NCBI GenBank assembly: GCA_000969725.1
Contig: JXSR01S016154.1
Reading direction: 5' to 3' (one strand)
Source: Ophiothrix spiculata
Lineage: Eukaryota; Echinodermata; Ophiuroidea; Amphilepidida; Ophiotrichidae
Length of the DNA: 30,479 bases
In this document: in pieces, positions 12,041-23,241 of the stretch
Position numbering within the stretch: position 1 is the stretch's first letter
How the letters are laid out: every line of letters starts with the position of its first letter
Notes under the pieces: model-generated
What the model was told of the DNA's origin: nothing
The model's input: the letters and a program-made list of their open reading frames with translations, nothing else
Databases searched by the model: none
Position numbers and translations under genes: made by a program

Positions 12041-13171
12041 CTATAGAAACTAAAAAACGAAGAGTTTAACATATATACTTTAGCAGACATTTAGATTTAT
12101 CAGTAAAGACGGAAGGAAACTTAAGGTATCTCAAGTTGTCAACATGGCAAAGTCACGTAAATGTATGTGTTATGATCATCATAAGCACAAGAGTACACAA
12201 TGCGTCCAATTGATTGTTGACAGTGTAATACTATTATGCCATGTAACTGAAGAAAATACTTTGCTTTAAAATAAAATTCTTCACTACATTTTGAAAATAT
12301 TTTACTTCTTGAATATATTCTCCTTTATCATTAGTAGATTGATCTTGTATTTTTAAGGTTAATTCTAATATACGTATTAACTACTAAGACCAACGTTGGA
12401 TAAAATCTGGCTGTATAGGTATTAGTGACAAGAGAAATAAAACTTAGATCGTGTGTTTTTCTTTTACGTGTTGACCTGTCAAACAATAGGGTATACGTAA
12501 CAAGAGGAAAGAAAACTTCTTTTTTCTGTCAATAGTACGAAAAAATTAACTAAAAGTAAACTCACAAGAAATGGAAAAAATAACAAAACAACTAAATGTA
12601 TAACAATTGTTATGTCCCTAATTCAGTTAAATGATAAAAGAACTCGAAGTAAAGTATGCACATTCGTGATTTTAGCACACATTGAGATGATTTCGACATG
12701 ATCTCACAGAGTTTTCACATTACTAAGATTCTAAACAAATCGTTGAGTCAATGAGATTAACAGATAGAAAACAAGACAGCGGCTGGGAGGATATTGAACC
12801 CTACCTAGTCTGGCAACGATACGAGATAAAGTGGGAAATTGAAAGATTGGACACATGGGTAGAACATAGCAGAATAATGTATTATTCATTGTTATGATTG
12901 TGTCAACTACAATTATGTAGTAGTACTAATAACATCAGTAAAACATGAAACAAACAAATGCTGAGTATCATCTTAAATTAAACCTAACCACAATAATAAT
13001 ATATGGGTTTAACAATATGGAAACAGGCGGACTTGGGCAATGTTTTATATGGCGAACAGGCATTAAAAGTGAATGATGAGTTTGTCAAAACTGAAGGTTT
13101 CTACAAATTTATTGGTGATGTTGATTGCATTAATACATGCAAATTCAAAAAGAATACTTATGAAGAATATT
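12041..13171 (+). repeat. Block A, first copy
   Basis: Aligns in the same orientation with 24473-25597, for example around CGAAGAGTTTAACA, GCGTCCAATTGATTG, GACCTGTCAAACAATAGGG and AAGACAGCGGCTG. Divergence is moderate, with many small insertions and deletions. A third, inverted and shorter copy lies at 22535-22780. No open frame is shared between copies, so the block reads as non-coding repeat. The paralogous position upstream (11236-12040) is missing from the second copy. Confidence 0.85.
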
Positions 13172-14261
13172 GATTTTAAATCATCATTGAACACTGGATA
13201 GACCCTGTAAAGATAATTTGATTACGAAAAGGAAGAACCAACAATTAAGCAATCTTCCGTTACCTAAATTAATAATCTTGATTGTGTAGATTAAACTTTA
13301 AATTTCATTTATAAAATATACGTCGTTGCAAGCATAAATCACAGGTATACGGGGGTAATCCCAATTTTCTCAGGGTTATCCGCGATTTCCGATTCCTCTT
13401 GGTGGTTTGGACATGATTAGGCCAAATAAATAAAATTTGTCTCAAAGCTCACGAGTTTCTTGAAAGTTAATGCGGAATGCATTTTTTATTCCCAATTTAG
13501 GTTTTTGTTGTATGTCAGCAGTAAAATTACAAGTATTAACTTCATATGTTGACATTTCTCAAAGACCAGGCATACATTATGGTCACAAACACAGTAAAGA
13601 GGTATTTAATTTCAATCATGGTCATGAATTTGTTTTTGGTGAGAACAAATATGATTTAAAAAGGAATCTAGAAAAAAATCTCAATAAAATGAAAATTTGG
13701 CCTTACTGAGTTTAGCTCTGACAAATGAATCTATCATGGTGTTTTTTCAAGCTCCGTTGCTGAATGTACTTACTTTTGTATGATCAAAGTTTTAGGCTCT
13801 GAAACGAGCCTTTTACCAAGAAATATGTTGGCATTTAGCAAGCAGAGCCAGTGGACATCTGTCTTTAATTTCGATAAATTCAACAATGAAAACAAATGAA
13901 AAAGATGAGTAGGGTGTATCATCATATCACACTTTTCAACATAAATATAGCATAGTGGAGATAAAGATGTAAATTCATTTTAATCACTGAAACGTACTGT
14001 CAGTTTAAATAACACTGGTTAATTGAAATTGGAATAAAATATATAGCCTTTTCCATTTATGAATCACAGAAACAATTAAATCAATTTATAAAGAGGAAAT
14101 GTGGAAATGGAGAATGCGTGATCAAATTGACATTTATCATCAAGTTTTACTCATTGCAGGTGACATTGTTAGCTCTATATTCAGCATTTGTATTAGTCAA
14201 AGAAAATAGTTTTTCACTAGGCATAATTAAGAAGTAAGATATATCTTAAAGGTTTGTGATA
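13172..14261 (+). repeat. Block B, copy 1 of a tandem pair
   Basis: Aligns with 14800-16061 directly downstream and with 25822-26645 in the second large copy; shared landmarks include AAATCATCATTGAAC, TCTCAAAGCTCACG, GAATGCATTT and CATTTATGAATCACAGA. An inverted fragment is at 21655-21935. Relative to copy 2 it lacks the stretch around TACCCTTAATGAGTTG (14939-14956). The 79-codon frame at 13470-13709 is interrupted or altered in the other copies, so it is not treated as a gene. Confidence 0.85.
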
Positions 14262-14659
14262 TTAAGGGGTGAAAGCACCTCACTCAATGTTACATTTTTG
14301 CAATTTTAATTTGTACCATAACTTTTGAACAAAAAGCTTAAAATTAATAAAAGTATACATTTCCAGAAAGGAATTTTCACAAGGAACATGATGGTGATGT
14401 TGATTTTTGACCAAAAATCACATTTTTTGAGAAAATCATGAAAAACACATTTTTTGGCCATTTGGGCTTCCAACCAAGCTAAAAATAACATTTTTTTAAA
14501 AAGAAATGACCTAGGAATGGGAATTTTAATTCTAAACACCCACTCGCATGTTGCGTCTTTTTTACTTTTTAAGATTAGGGCCAATTTTTTGATTTTCATG
14601 CCAAATAAGGTCATTTTTTGACCTTATTTGGCATTGAGTGAAGTGCTTACACCCCTTAA
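14262..14659. mobile_element. TTAA-flanked MITE (398 bp including duplication)
   Basis: TTAA occurs at 14262-14265 and 14656-14659. Between them the ends pair as 24-bp inverted repeats with two mismatches: GGGGTGAAAGCACCTCACTC on the left and GGGGTGTAAGCACTTCACTC in reverse complement on the right, both running into AATG. A perfect 14-bp subterminal hairpin sits at 14600-14632 (GCCAAATAAGGTCA and its complement, five-base T loop). Copy 2 of block B reads ATATTAAGCAAG at 16060-16069, an uninterrupted TTAA at the corresponding point. TTAA duplication is typical of piggyBac and Kolobok superfamilies; which one is not resolved. The minus frame 14306-14614 lies inside and has no known domain. Confidence 0.85.
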
Positions 14660-14799
14660 ACTGGCAAAAGTGAAAAGAGTGGTTCCTACTGATGATTTAA
14701 TATATCACACCAGGGCAGTAGCATTGGTAAATTAACAAAGGATTTCTTATGTGAAATGGAACAATATATCTTCCTATCTTTTTTTTCTAATATCGATCA
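14660..14799. other. Spacer between tandem B copies
   Basis: About 140 bases with no counterpart after the TTAA in copy 2 (16066 onward) or in the third copy. It probably marks the junction of the local tandem duplication, next to which the MITE inserted. Nothing else is visible. Confidence 0.45.
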
Positions 14800-16061
14800 T
14801 CAAATCATCATTGAACATTGGATAGACCCTATATAAGGTAAATTTATAATATGTGTTATTTGTATCAGCAAAGTAGTTATAGTAAAAAATCAACTGAATA
14901 TTTATTTACCAACAATAATGTAGGAAGCAATTGATAAGTACCCTTAATGAGTTGTTGAACGTTTGCAAGGGTTTTTTTCTCCAAATATGTTTGAAAAAGT
15001 AAGTTAACCTAATTAGGAAAAGGTATAACTAACAGTCAAATTATGTCTTCCGTTATCTAATCTTGAATGTGTAGATTCAACTTTTAATTTCATTTCTATA
15101 ATATACATCGGTGCAAGCCTAAATCACAGGTAATCCCTATTTTCTCAAGGTTATCCACGATTTCCGATTCCCCTTGGTAGTTTGGACATGATTATGCCAA
15201 ATAAATATAAGTTTGTCTCAAAGCTCACGTGTTTCTTGAAAATTAATGCGGAATGCATTGTTATTTTATTTCCATTCCCGATTTAGGGTACTTGTGGTAT
15301 GTCAGCAGTGAAATTATAAGTTTTGACTTCATATGTTGACAGTTCTCAAAAACCAAACATACATTATGGCCACAAACACAGTAAACGGGTATTTTATTCC
15401 AATCATGTTCATGAATTTGATTTTGTTGGGAAAAAATATGATTTTCCAAAAAAATATAGAAAAAATGTCTGTAAAATTAAAATTCGGCCTTATTTATTTT
15501 AGCTCTGACAAATGAATCCATCATGGTATTTTTCAAGCTCTGTTACTAGGTATACTAACTTTTGTATGTTCAAAGTTTTAGGTTCTAAAAAGAGCCTTTT
15601 ACCAAGAAATATGTTAGCATTTAGCAAGCAGAGCCAGTGGACACCTGTCTTTGATTTCAATAAATTCAACAATGAAAACAAATGAAAAAGATAAGTAGAG
15701 TGTATCATATCACACTTTTCGACATGAATATAGCATAGTGGGGATCAAGATGTAAATTCATTTTAATCACTTAAACGTACTGTCAGTTTAAATAACACTG
15801 GCTAATTGAAATTGGAATAGAATATATAGTCTTTTCCATTTATGAATTACAGAAACAATTTAATCAGTTTATAAAGAGGAAATGTGGAAATGGAGACTGC
15901 GTGATCATTTATCATTTATTGACATTTATCATCAAGTTGTACTCGTTGCAGGTGACATTGTTTAAATTAGCTCTATATTCAGCATTTGTCACTAGCCACA
16001 GAAAATACAGTTTATCACTATCATGATTAATATGTTAGAAATATCTTAGATGAATGTTATA
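14800..16061 (+). repeat. Block B, copy 2 of the tandem pair
   Basis: Direct repeat of 13172-14261, best conserved from the CTCAAAGCTCACGTG region through the end (for example 15590-15960). It keeps a segment around TACCCTTAATGAGTTG that matches the third copy (25898-25915) but is deleted from copy 1, so copies 2 and 3 preserve the older form there. The open frames 15261-15449, 15333-15515 and 15499-15708 do not carry through to the other copies. Confidence 0.85.
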
Positions 16062-16096
16062 TTAAGCAAGTATACCATGCCATTGACATTAAATTT

Positions 16097-16186
16097 CATA
16101 TTTTGTGATTCGCTCAAGTAGTCAATATATGAACATCGTGTCATATTTTGTGATTCGCTCAAGTAGTCAATATATGAACATCGTGT
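16097..16186. repeat. Perfect 45-bp tandem duplication
   Basis: The unit from CATATTTTGTGATTCGCTCA to AACATCGTGT occurs twice with no differences (16097-16141 and 16142-16186). The second copy of block C contains it only once (near 26674-26714), so the doubling is recent and specific to the first copy. Confidence 0.92.
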
Positions 16187-16719
16187 TCTGATCATATATT
16201 TAGCTATTTTATTCTACAGCTATTGATTTTCGAAACAGCTAATAATCATCAGATATCTTGATTTAAGACAAATCAAATTAATATGCATGTTTGAAGGTCT
16301 GTCTTCATATTTTTGAAATGTAATTTCCATAAAGTTCAACTCTTTTACCTCAATATGGTTTTAAAAATATACATTCAATAAGAGTTTTGTTGCAACTTTT
16401 ATAATAGATCTAGATGTGTTTGCTTTTTGTATTAAAGAAATGAAGTACGCTTATTAAATAACAAAAACCGATTTCATATATTAATTGTCCAATGGTAAAA
16501 TCTAACTGACAATAAAATATATTGTTCGTTGCGAAATGTTCCAAAGTAAATTTCATAGTTTTTCATCAGTGCCATAAAATAATAAAAATGTTTTCTTGTC
16601 TTGATAACTAGAAAATATTTGTCTGTTTCAAAATTCTTCATCATAAACCGCACTTCAATTCTTCGTTTCTCTAACACAGAAAACGGAAATAAAATTGTTC
16701 AGCAGTTTCAGAACAATTA

Positions 16720-17686
16720 TAGGCTAAGAAAATTAATGAAAATTATGGCCATTAGTCAAACAAATTGCAAAAGTAATGATATTTTCAGGATAATATCAGA
16801 CAAACATATACAACAACTGGTCAAAAATCTAGAAAAAAATAATTGGTGGAACATTGATTAATTTGCATAAAACAAAATGGCTGCCAAAACAAAGGTTAAA
16901 ATTTCAAAATTGGTTAAATCGTGTTAAAAACCATTCTATTGTGTTCCACTAATCATAAAGAATCAGAAAAAGTATACTTTTACCCATCTCCGATTTATGG
17001 TTAATGAGTTATATCCAAAAACGTGAAAGGTCATATCAGGAGTCACGTGATATGTCCTATGGAAGACCAAAATTTCAAAATCGTCCGATTTTTTTCAAAA
17101 TGGTCTCAAATTGTTTCTCTCGCAAAATTATCTACATGAAGTAGTAATTAGCAATGGCTCAGATGTACTATTGCTATGGTTACAGATCAAAGTAAACTTG
17201 GGGTTTTAGATTCCAATGTAATGGTAAATACAAACTTTGTTTTGCCTAATACCATAGCAACCACTGGTCTTATGAACTTTAAACTATTACTTCATTTAGA
17301 CACTTTTGCAAAAGGAACATTTTGAGACCATTTTGAAGAAAATCGGACAATGTTGAATTTTGTGTCTCCCATAGGACCTATTGCGTGAACCCTGATATGA
17401 CCTTTCACATAATTGGATATAACTCATTTACCATTAAAGTATACTTTTTCTGATTCTTTGGGATTAGTGGAACACAATAGAATGGTTTTTAACACGATTT
17501 AAACAATTTTGAAATTTTAACCCCTGTTTTGGCAGCCATTTTGTTTTATGCAAATTAATCACTGTTCCACCAACTAGATTTTTCTAGATTTTTGACTAGT
17601 TGTTGTATATGTTTGTCTGATATTATCCTGTAAATATCATTACTTTTGCAATTTGTTTGACTTATTTTTTTATTTTTACTAGCCTA
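16720..17686. mobile_element. Foldback (long inverted repeat) element with TTA duplication
   Basis: Arms of about 460 bases (16720-17182 and 17250-17686) are inverted copies of one another around a loop of at most ~70 bases. Matching landmarks include TTGCATAAAACAAAATGGCTG with its complement in the right arm, and GTGTTCCACTAATC with GATTAGTGGAACAC. The ends read TAGGCTA on the left and TAGCCTA on the right, flanked by TTA at 16717-16719 and 17687-17689. The second copy of block C has neither the element nor a gap: its sequence passes straight into GAGGCCATTTGAAAG. A TTA (TWA) duplication would suit a PIF/Harbinger-type MITE. No transposase frame; the 86-codon frame at 16601-16861 only overlaps an arm. 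Confidence 0.88.
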
Positions 17687-18281
17687 TTAGGCCATTTGAA
17701 AGATTCTGTAAAGTTTCTCTGCATGCTATGACATACTTGATCATGCAGTGTGTTTGTCTGTACCAGAAATTAATTGTTTTTCAATGTCAGGGATAGCTCT
17801 GGAGCACACGAGTGCACAGTAATATGATGGAGCTTTCATCAGCATGCAACATATTTCTAATTATAAAGTTAATGGCTAGATATTTAAAAAGATGTTGAGA
17901 CACAGTCGTAAATTTTGCAACTATGTAATAGTAAATAGTGCAATATTGTAATGAAAACAGGGACCGATCTTGTAATAATCCCAGTGCAATTATGATGACA
18001 AAATAGTAAGGAAAAGTGAACTGATTTCGAGTTACCCCCGTATCTATTCTACAAACATACATTTATTAAATAACTGATCTTAAAGTCAAAACCGAATTAG
18101 ATCAAAGCCTAGATTCCATTTTAAATATTCAGGAAATATGCAGAATCGACTCATGCTGCTTGAACCCATCAATCAAACTTTCTCTAGTTAAATACAGGAC
18201 TTGATTGACTTCGATTCAATACGGAAGGATGACTAGAAGATTTTAGAGTTACAAATATTTATCAGTGTGGCTACCTCTTAA

Positions 18282-18607
18282 AGGAGCTTGGGACGATTTT
18301 TCAGAATTTAGTTTTCCATGTCATATGAAAAAAAACAATCAAGTGGTGTAAGTTTCAAATTTCACCTGATTCGGTCAAACCGTTTTGATTTTACTGGCAA
18401 TTATGTGTTTCAGAACCGCCAATACGTTTCTGTGTAAAATTAATTATGGTTTCCACGATTAGACACATTTTCACATATATATCCAAAATAGAACATAATT
18501 CAGTTGTGAAATTTCACATGGGTCATGAGAAAAATCTGAGCAACATACTGGTACAAAAAAATCTCAAAAAGTTTGAAAAAAGGTTGAGGCAATCGGACCA
18601 TGTTCCT
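18282..18607. mobile_element. TTAA-flanked MITE (326 bp)
   Basis: Inserted between TTAA at 18278-18281 and TTAA at 18608-18611. The ends pair imperfectly: AGGAGCTTGGGACGAT on the left against AGGAACATGGTCCGAT (reverse complement of the right end). The second copy of block C shows the unoccupied site, CTACCTCTTAAGGTC at 28222-28236. The interior is AT-rich and non-coding; the open frame 18446-18667 crosses its right boundary and is an accident. Confidence 0.85.
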
Positions 18608-18611
18608 TTAA

Positions 18612-18796
18612 GGTCAGATTCCTTTTATCCGTTTGCGATGCGGTTGCGGTGCGTTTTGAACTGTTAGGGTACTGGTTCGTATAATTTAAAGCACATGATT
18701 GAATGGTATCAGGTTGAAGCTGAGATTCAATATCAATATTGATATTGTGCAAAACGCACCGCAACCGCACTGCAAACGGATAAAGAGAATCTTGCC
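18612..18796. mobile_element. Older TIR element, first copy (185 bp)
   Basis: Terminal inverted repeats of about 42 bases: left 18616-18657 (core TATCCGTTTGC, then GATGCGGTTGCGGTGCG) and right 18751-18792, its reverse complement with few changes. Outer ends are GGTCAGATTC and, in complement, GGCAAGATTC. The left flank is TTAA and the right flank TTTA, compatible with a decayed TTAA duplication. The same element sits at the same place in the second copy, so it predates the duplication. The GC-rich repeats stand out against their AT-rich surroundings. No coding content. Confidence 0.82.
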
Positions 18797-19816
18797 TTTA
18801 GAACATTTTAAATCTTACAATACAATGGGGAAATTAAAGCATCAGATACATTATCAAAAATCATGACCGAAACCTGACAATATGAAGAATTTAAGTAAGT
18901 TGAGTAAGAAACTCAAAACTTGGAAATGTCCGACTGTTCCGCTGATTTGTATTAATCATATGAATATGTCACATGACAAAAGTGTAAAAAAGTCTTACCT
19001 TTCACATGATTCAAGATACATCAGTATAGTAACGCATTAAATATGTTTATCTGAAATGCATTATTGTTTGAGCTCCCGAGAACCATTTGTATTCATCACT
19101 ACAGAGCACACTCAGCACACTCTTGAGTCTGACAGAAATATACCTCATTCTTGCGAATCCAGTTTGGTGAAAAAATCATTCTATCAGATATTCTTCTTTA
19201 TTCAGAAAGTGCCAGCACGCACGATTCCCTCGGAAATAAGCCTGTTTAGCATTGTGATGCTTGTTTTTGACTTTGCAGTAGATGTTTACCCTTCAAAACA
19301 AGCCATCCTGTGAACTATTTGAAACTGTTTTAACTCGACGGGCTGCTTGTGTAAATGGAACTATAGAACAGGAATGAAACCGATTCCCAGTTGGCAAGGT
19401 GGCGCGCAATGGATGATGAGTAAAAACAAGTGAAAGAAAACACACGTACTTGGAAGGCTTATTTACCTTTGGGTATTCGATTTTATCATTAATGTTGAAA
19501 CAAGAGTGGATTTCTAGAAGTGACTTTTTGCGAAGAAGATGTAGTGAAGTTGTTGAAATATTGACCAAATATTGACATTCTGTGCCAAACTGAGTGTTAA
19601 TGCTACAAGGTACTCATAAGCAGTTTTTATTTTAGTACGTTTTTAAAAGTGCTTACTTGTGAAGTACAAATGACCTTAAAGTATACCTTTAAGAGATTTT
19701 CAAAATTCATAGGCCTAGATTTTAACCGAATTTGAAGCAATAACAATTAATCAGATTCGTACTTTTTAAGATATCTAATATACTATGAAAAGATTAAGTT
19801 AAGTTGAAAGTCTGGT

Positions 19817-21654
19817 CATTCATAATTGATAATGCATATAAAAAGGACCAAAATACCCCTTAAAAATCGAGAAATCGGATGAATCGTTTCAAAATAGCGG
19901 CTAATTTTTCTTTTCTGTTCTATCCCGTCAAAATTCCAAAACAATGTTCTCAAAGAAAACCTTTGCATGTAATGTTGCTCACACTTGCACATTGTAAGTA
20001 CAAAATTTGAGAGAAGTTATTCGTTTACGATTTTATGAACAAAATAAATATTTTATGCGGAAATGACTTGCTGTTTTTTTCTTTCTGGAAATTGCGAAAA
20101 ATGCATTATGGAAAAATAATCTTCTCTACGAGTAGTTAACGTCCATTTGTTTTCATGTGTTAAGGCTAAAACATTATACATTCCGTCGTTGGTCTATAAT
20201 CCTTGTAGATTATTTCATATTTTCCATGGATAAATTTTAAATACATGCTCAGCAGAAGTTGTATTGTTGAAGCAGGTTTCAAATGCAAGCAAAAAAAAAA
20301 CAATATTAAATCTAACCGTAGACAATAAGATTAAAATAAAGAACTTTGAAATCGACCTACATTTGTGTCATTTATTGTGTACCCGATGTAGCTTGGGGTT
20401 ATTGTTACGTAATGAGTTACTTTTGTTTCAGGTTTCCATAACAACTATCAACAGACGTTCATTTTGTTATCAATGTAATCCACTCCATAATAGGTACGAT
20501 TTGTCATTCAATACGATACGATTTATTGTGACTGACATGGGAATCAGACTTGATCATCTTTTTTTTCACGACAGCATGTTGAGTATGTAACAATACTTTA
20601 TTGACATTAAGGGCAGAATTTAGTTGAATGTTCCTTTTGTTACATTGCAAAAGAACCTAAATTTGATGGATGTTTGAGAAAGATTGAAATTAATAAACTT
20701 GTTTTGGGGTTAATTTCTATTACCGAAACACAATTGTATTTTAAGAAGTAAATTTAGAAGAATTTATCGCTAACCTGGAACGTTTCTGTTTGCTCAACCA
20801 GCGTCCTCAGCAGCTGGTATGGCTCCCGGGATATGACATTGTATTGTTGTGTCCTTTGTTTTCGACTGGATGTACTACGAAATTGTGACGTCACAGATGT
20901 AGAATGACGTTATAAATTTTAATAAATTCTCTAGGAAGCGAATTCAGTCCTTTGTCAAAGTCAAATGTGTGTGCCTTCGGGATTCTCTTAGCATATCCAC
21001 TCGAGTATATAATTTTGTTTTTCAAAATATCTAAGCAATATTTTATTAAACAAAATATTAGTAAGTCTCTACATACAGAAAAAAATTCTATTGAAATGTT
21101 TTTATTTACACTGTTATATGGACTCGTGTGTCCCATAGCAGACCTTGACATTGAAAAGCAATTAATTAACCAGCGGAACACCTTTTAATAACCGGTGCAG
21201 ACAAATACCGCATGATCAAATATGTCATAGCATACAGAGAAATTTGACAGATTCTTTCACAATTTTTATCATTTCTGTGAAACTGCTAAGTCACTACATT
21301 ACTCTTTTCTGTTTTAAAGGAAACAAAGCAGGATATATGTAGAATAGAAGTGCTGAGGTCCCGGGCTGGGGCATGTGTTGAAGGATTTTGAAGCGGACAA
21401 ACACATTTCAGTTAACAAGACAAAATAAAGTTTGATGAAATTCCAGGACATATTTAAAATGCTTACAGTTTGAATAACAAATGGAAAAGTAGTATTTTGA
21501 TCTTTAATCGTCACATTTTGTATTAAGCACATGCACAGATTTTTTTTGACATACTTCAAATCAAATCGTATCTATTCCATCTATTAAAATTGAAGTTAAT
21601 ACATACAAGGCTGAATCTGACTCATACGTTTATCGTGTTGAATGACTGCGCAAT
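19817..21654. other. Unassigned non-coding DNA between repeat blocks
   Basis: About 1.8 kb after the end of block C. It contains short A and T runs and several open frames (20264-20590, 20891-21181, 20952-21188, 21314-21559) with no recognisable motif. No inverted-repeat termini and no pairing with other parts of the window were seen. A less AT-rich patch near 20770-20900 (CAGCGTCCTCAGCAGCTGG) stands out slightly but I cannot assign it. Confidence 0.5.
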
Positions 21655-21935
21655 ATAATAACTAATAGCGCTATTTTACCGAGTGACACCTGCAATAGGT
21701 AAAAGTTAACGATTAAGGTAAATTTTAGATCACGCATTCTTCATTTCCACATTTCCTCTTTACAATTTGATTTAATTCTAAATGTGATTCATGAAATGGA
21801 AAAGGTTAAACAAACTCTCTCAATTGCTACAGATCGCAATTGTTCAAATTGACAAGAACGTTTCAGATCAAAATGAATTTCCTTATTTGAAAAAATCTCC
21901 ACATTTATACCCATTTTGAAAACTCTGGTATGAAA
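21655..21935 (-). repeat. Inverted partial copy of block B
   Basis: Read on the minus strand, this matches 13930-14170. Landmarks on the plus strand are GATCACGCATTCTTCATTTC, CATTTCCTCTTTACAATTTG and AACGTTTCAGATCAAAATG, complements of GAGAATGCGTGATC and the CATTTTAATCACTGAAACGT region. It is more diverged than the direct copies. Confidence 0.75.
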
Positions 21936-22423
21936 CAACGGAATCAACCTTATTTGATTAACTTATTGGATCTGTAGACACTTCCTATAGATGCCCAGGT
22001 AACAAAAATGAATCTTACAATACATCGTATTTGAAAATAAAGCTTGGACCACAAACGAAGTAGGGAAGTTCAAGGGACTAAAATGTCAGTTTGTCATGTT
22101 CACACCGTCAATTACAGTTTTAAAAACAGGACCCTGATATACTTGTGATCTAGGTTTGCATCATTGCATGCATCAGTGAAATTACAGTTGTCAAATATGT
22201 TTGACCTAGACAATCTAAATAATTTTAACTTGTTATTGTTTTTTCCACTTCCTATACTTACCTTAATTCTTTTTAATAACATATTGCAACACGAATTTGT
22301 GTTTTCCTTTCACAGCACTTAAGCATTGTTTCCTTTGCTTTTTTGGTAAATATGTAAATCGTAAACACAGATCAATGATATTTTGAATAAAACTACTATC
22401 TGATACTTGCAAAAATGTCTATG

Positions 22424-22448
22424 CACACACACCCTCACACACACACAC
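22424..22448. repeat. Short (CA)n microsatellite
   Basis: Alternating CA over about 25 bases, broken once by CCT. It lies between the inverted B and A fragments. Confidence 0.9.
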
Positions 22449-22534
22449 CTATATGTAGAGAAAGAGAAGGGATAGAATACGGTTTCACATGTATGATGAA
22501 GCTAGTCATATTTTACATATTCATTAACATGTCC

Positions 22535-22780
22535 CTCAATAGTATTACTACATAATTGTAAACAAGTATTTGACAAATTCATAACAATGAATAATACATT
22601 TTTCTGATGTGTTCTGCCCATGTGTCCAATCATTCAATATTCCAATTTTAACTCATACTGCTGCCAGACGACGAAGGGTTCAATAGTCTTATGTCTATTA
22701 ATCTCTTTGACTCGATGATGTGTTCTTAGTTATGTTAAAACCTATTTGAAATAAACTCGATCATGTTAATGTGCCTTGAA
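22535..22780 (-). repeat. Inverted partial copy of block A
   Basis: The plus strand here is the reverse complement of about 12690-12915: ACTACATAATTGTA, CATAACAATGAATAATACAT, CCCATGTGTCCAATC and TTGACTCGATGATG correspond to the block A landmarks in reverse order. With the inverted B fragment to its left, the order B'-A' is what a single inversion of A-B would give, so both probably came from one inverted copy. The middle part (21936-22534) shows no clear match. Confidence 0.75.
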
Positions 22781-22872
22781 ACGTACGTGGCCAAATTTGT
22801 TTACTTTTGAAACTTATCTTAAAAACTTCGAATTATAGTTAACTTTGTACACTTACTACTTTAACATTTCTC

Positions 22873-23241
22873 GTGTTTACCACTATTCGTGTTATTTCCG
22901 TATTTTTCTTTTTTACAAACGCAATTCATATTGCTGAATGAAATGTACCCAGAATATCCCAGAACACTTTTTCCTGTGTTATTTCTTCTACACTTACTTT
23001 CATCAGGGAAGTTATTTGGTCTAACTTATTAAACATAAAGATTGGAATAGCTTATTTGTGTATGTTTTCTGATAAACGTATGTCTCTTATTTCAGAAGTA
23101 AGCTTAACATATGTGTTTCTTTTTAAAAAAATCCAGTTTTGCATAATTATTTGTTTTAGGTAATTTATATAGTACACATAAAAAAAAACAAGTCCAATTT
23201 CATTTTTTTCTTTTAAATAAACTTTCATATCTAAACCTAAT
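22873..23241 (+). repeat. Tandem repeat D, copy 1
   Basis: The first 228 bases (22873-23100, GTGTTTACCACTATTCG to TTATTTCAGAAGTA) match copy 2 with about five differences and no length change; the rest matches patchily to TATCTAAACCTAA. The change from nearly identical to strongly diverged occurs at the sequence AGAAGTA. No coding frame is preserved in both. Confidence 0.88.

Larger units (their letters stand above)
16062..19816 (+). repeat. Block C, first copy
   Basis: Aligns in direct orientation with 26646-29493, from GTGATTCGCTCAAGTAGTC through to GTTGAAAGTCTGGT, where similarity ends abruptly. Copy-specific insertions are a 45-bp tandem doubling (16097-16186), a foldback element (16720-17686) and a MITE (18282-18607). 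The last ~600 bases are much more similar between copies than blocks A and B. Open frames common to both copies (19293-19568 and 28970-29245 on minus) start at TTG, contain no ATG, and most base changes between copies alter amino acids, so I see no sign of protein constraint. Confidence 0.88.

Noticed and set aside
14306-14614. 102-codon minus frame rich in Lys and Phe
   Set aside because: It is entirely inside a TTAA MITE, composed of A/T runs, and absent from the other B copies.
16097-16186. Direct repeats considered as a CRISPR-like array
   Set aside because: Only two units with no spacers, in a eukaryotic context: a simple tandem duplication.
16601-16861. 86-codon plus frame
   Set aside because: It straddles the left boundary of the foldback element, so its two halves have different origins.
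18616-18792. GC-rich inverted repeat considered as a structured ncRNA gene
   Set aside because: The long TIRs, TTAA/TTTA flanks and compact length fit a MITE better, and the loop is poorly conserved between copies.
19293-19568. 91-codon minus frame conserved in the paralogue at 28970-29245
   Set aside because: It begins at TTG and has no ATG. About eight base changes between copies give five amino-acid changes, as expected without protein constraint. High similarity reflects recent or converted duplication.
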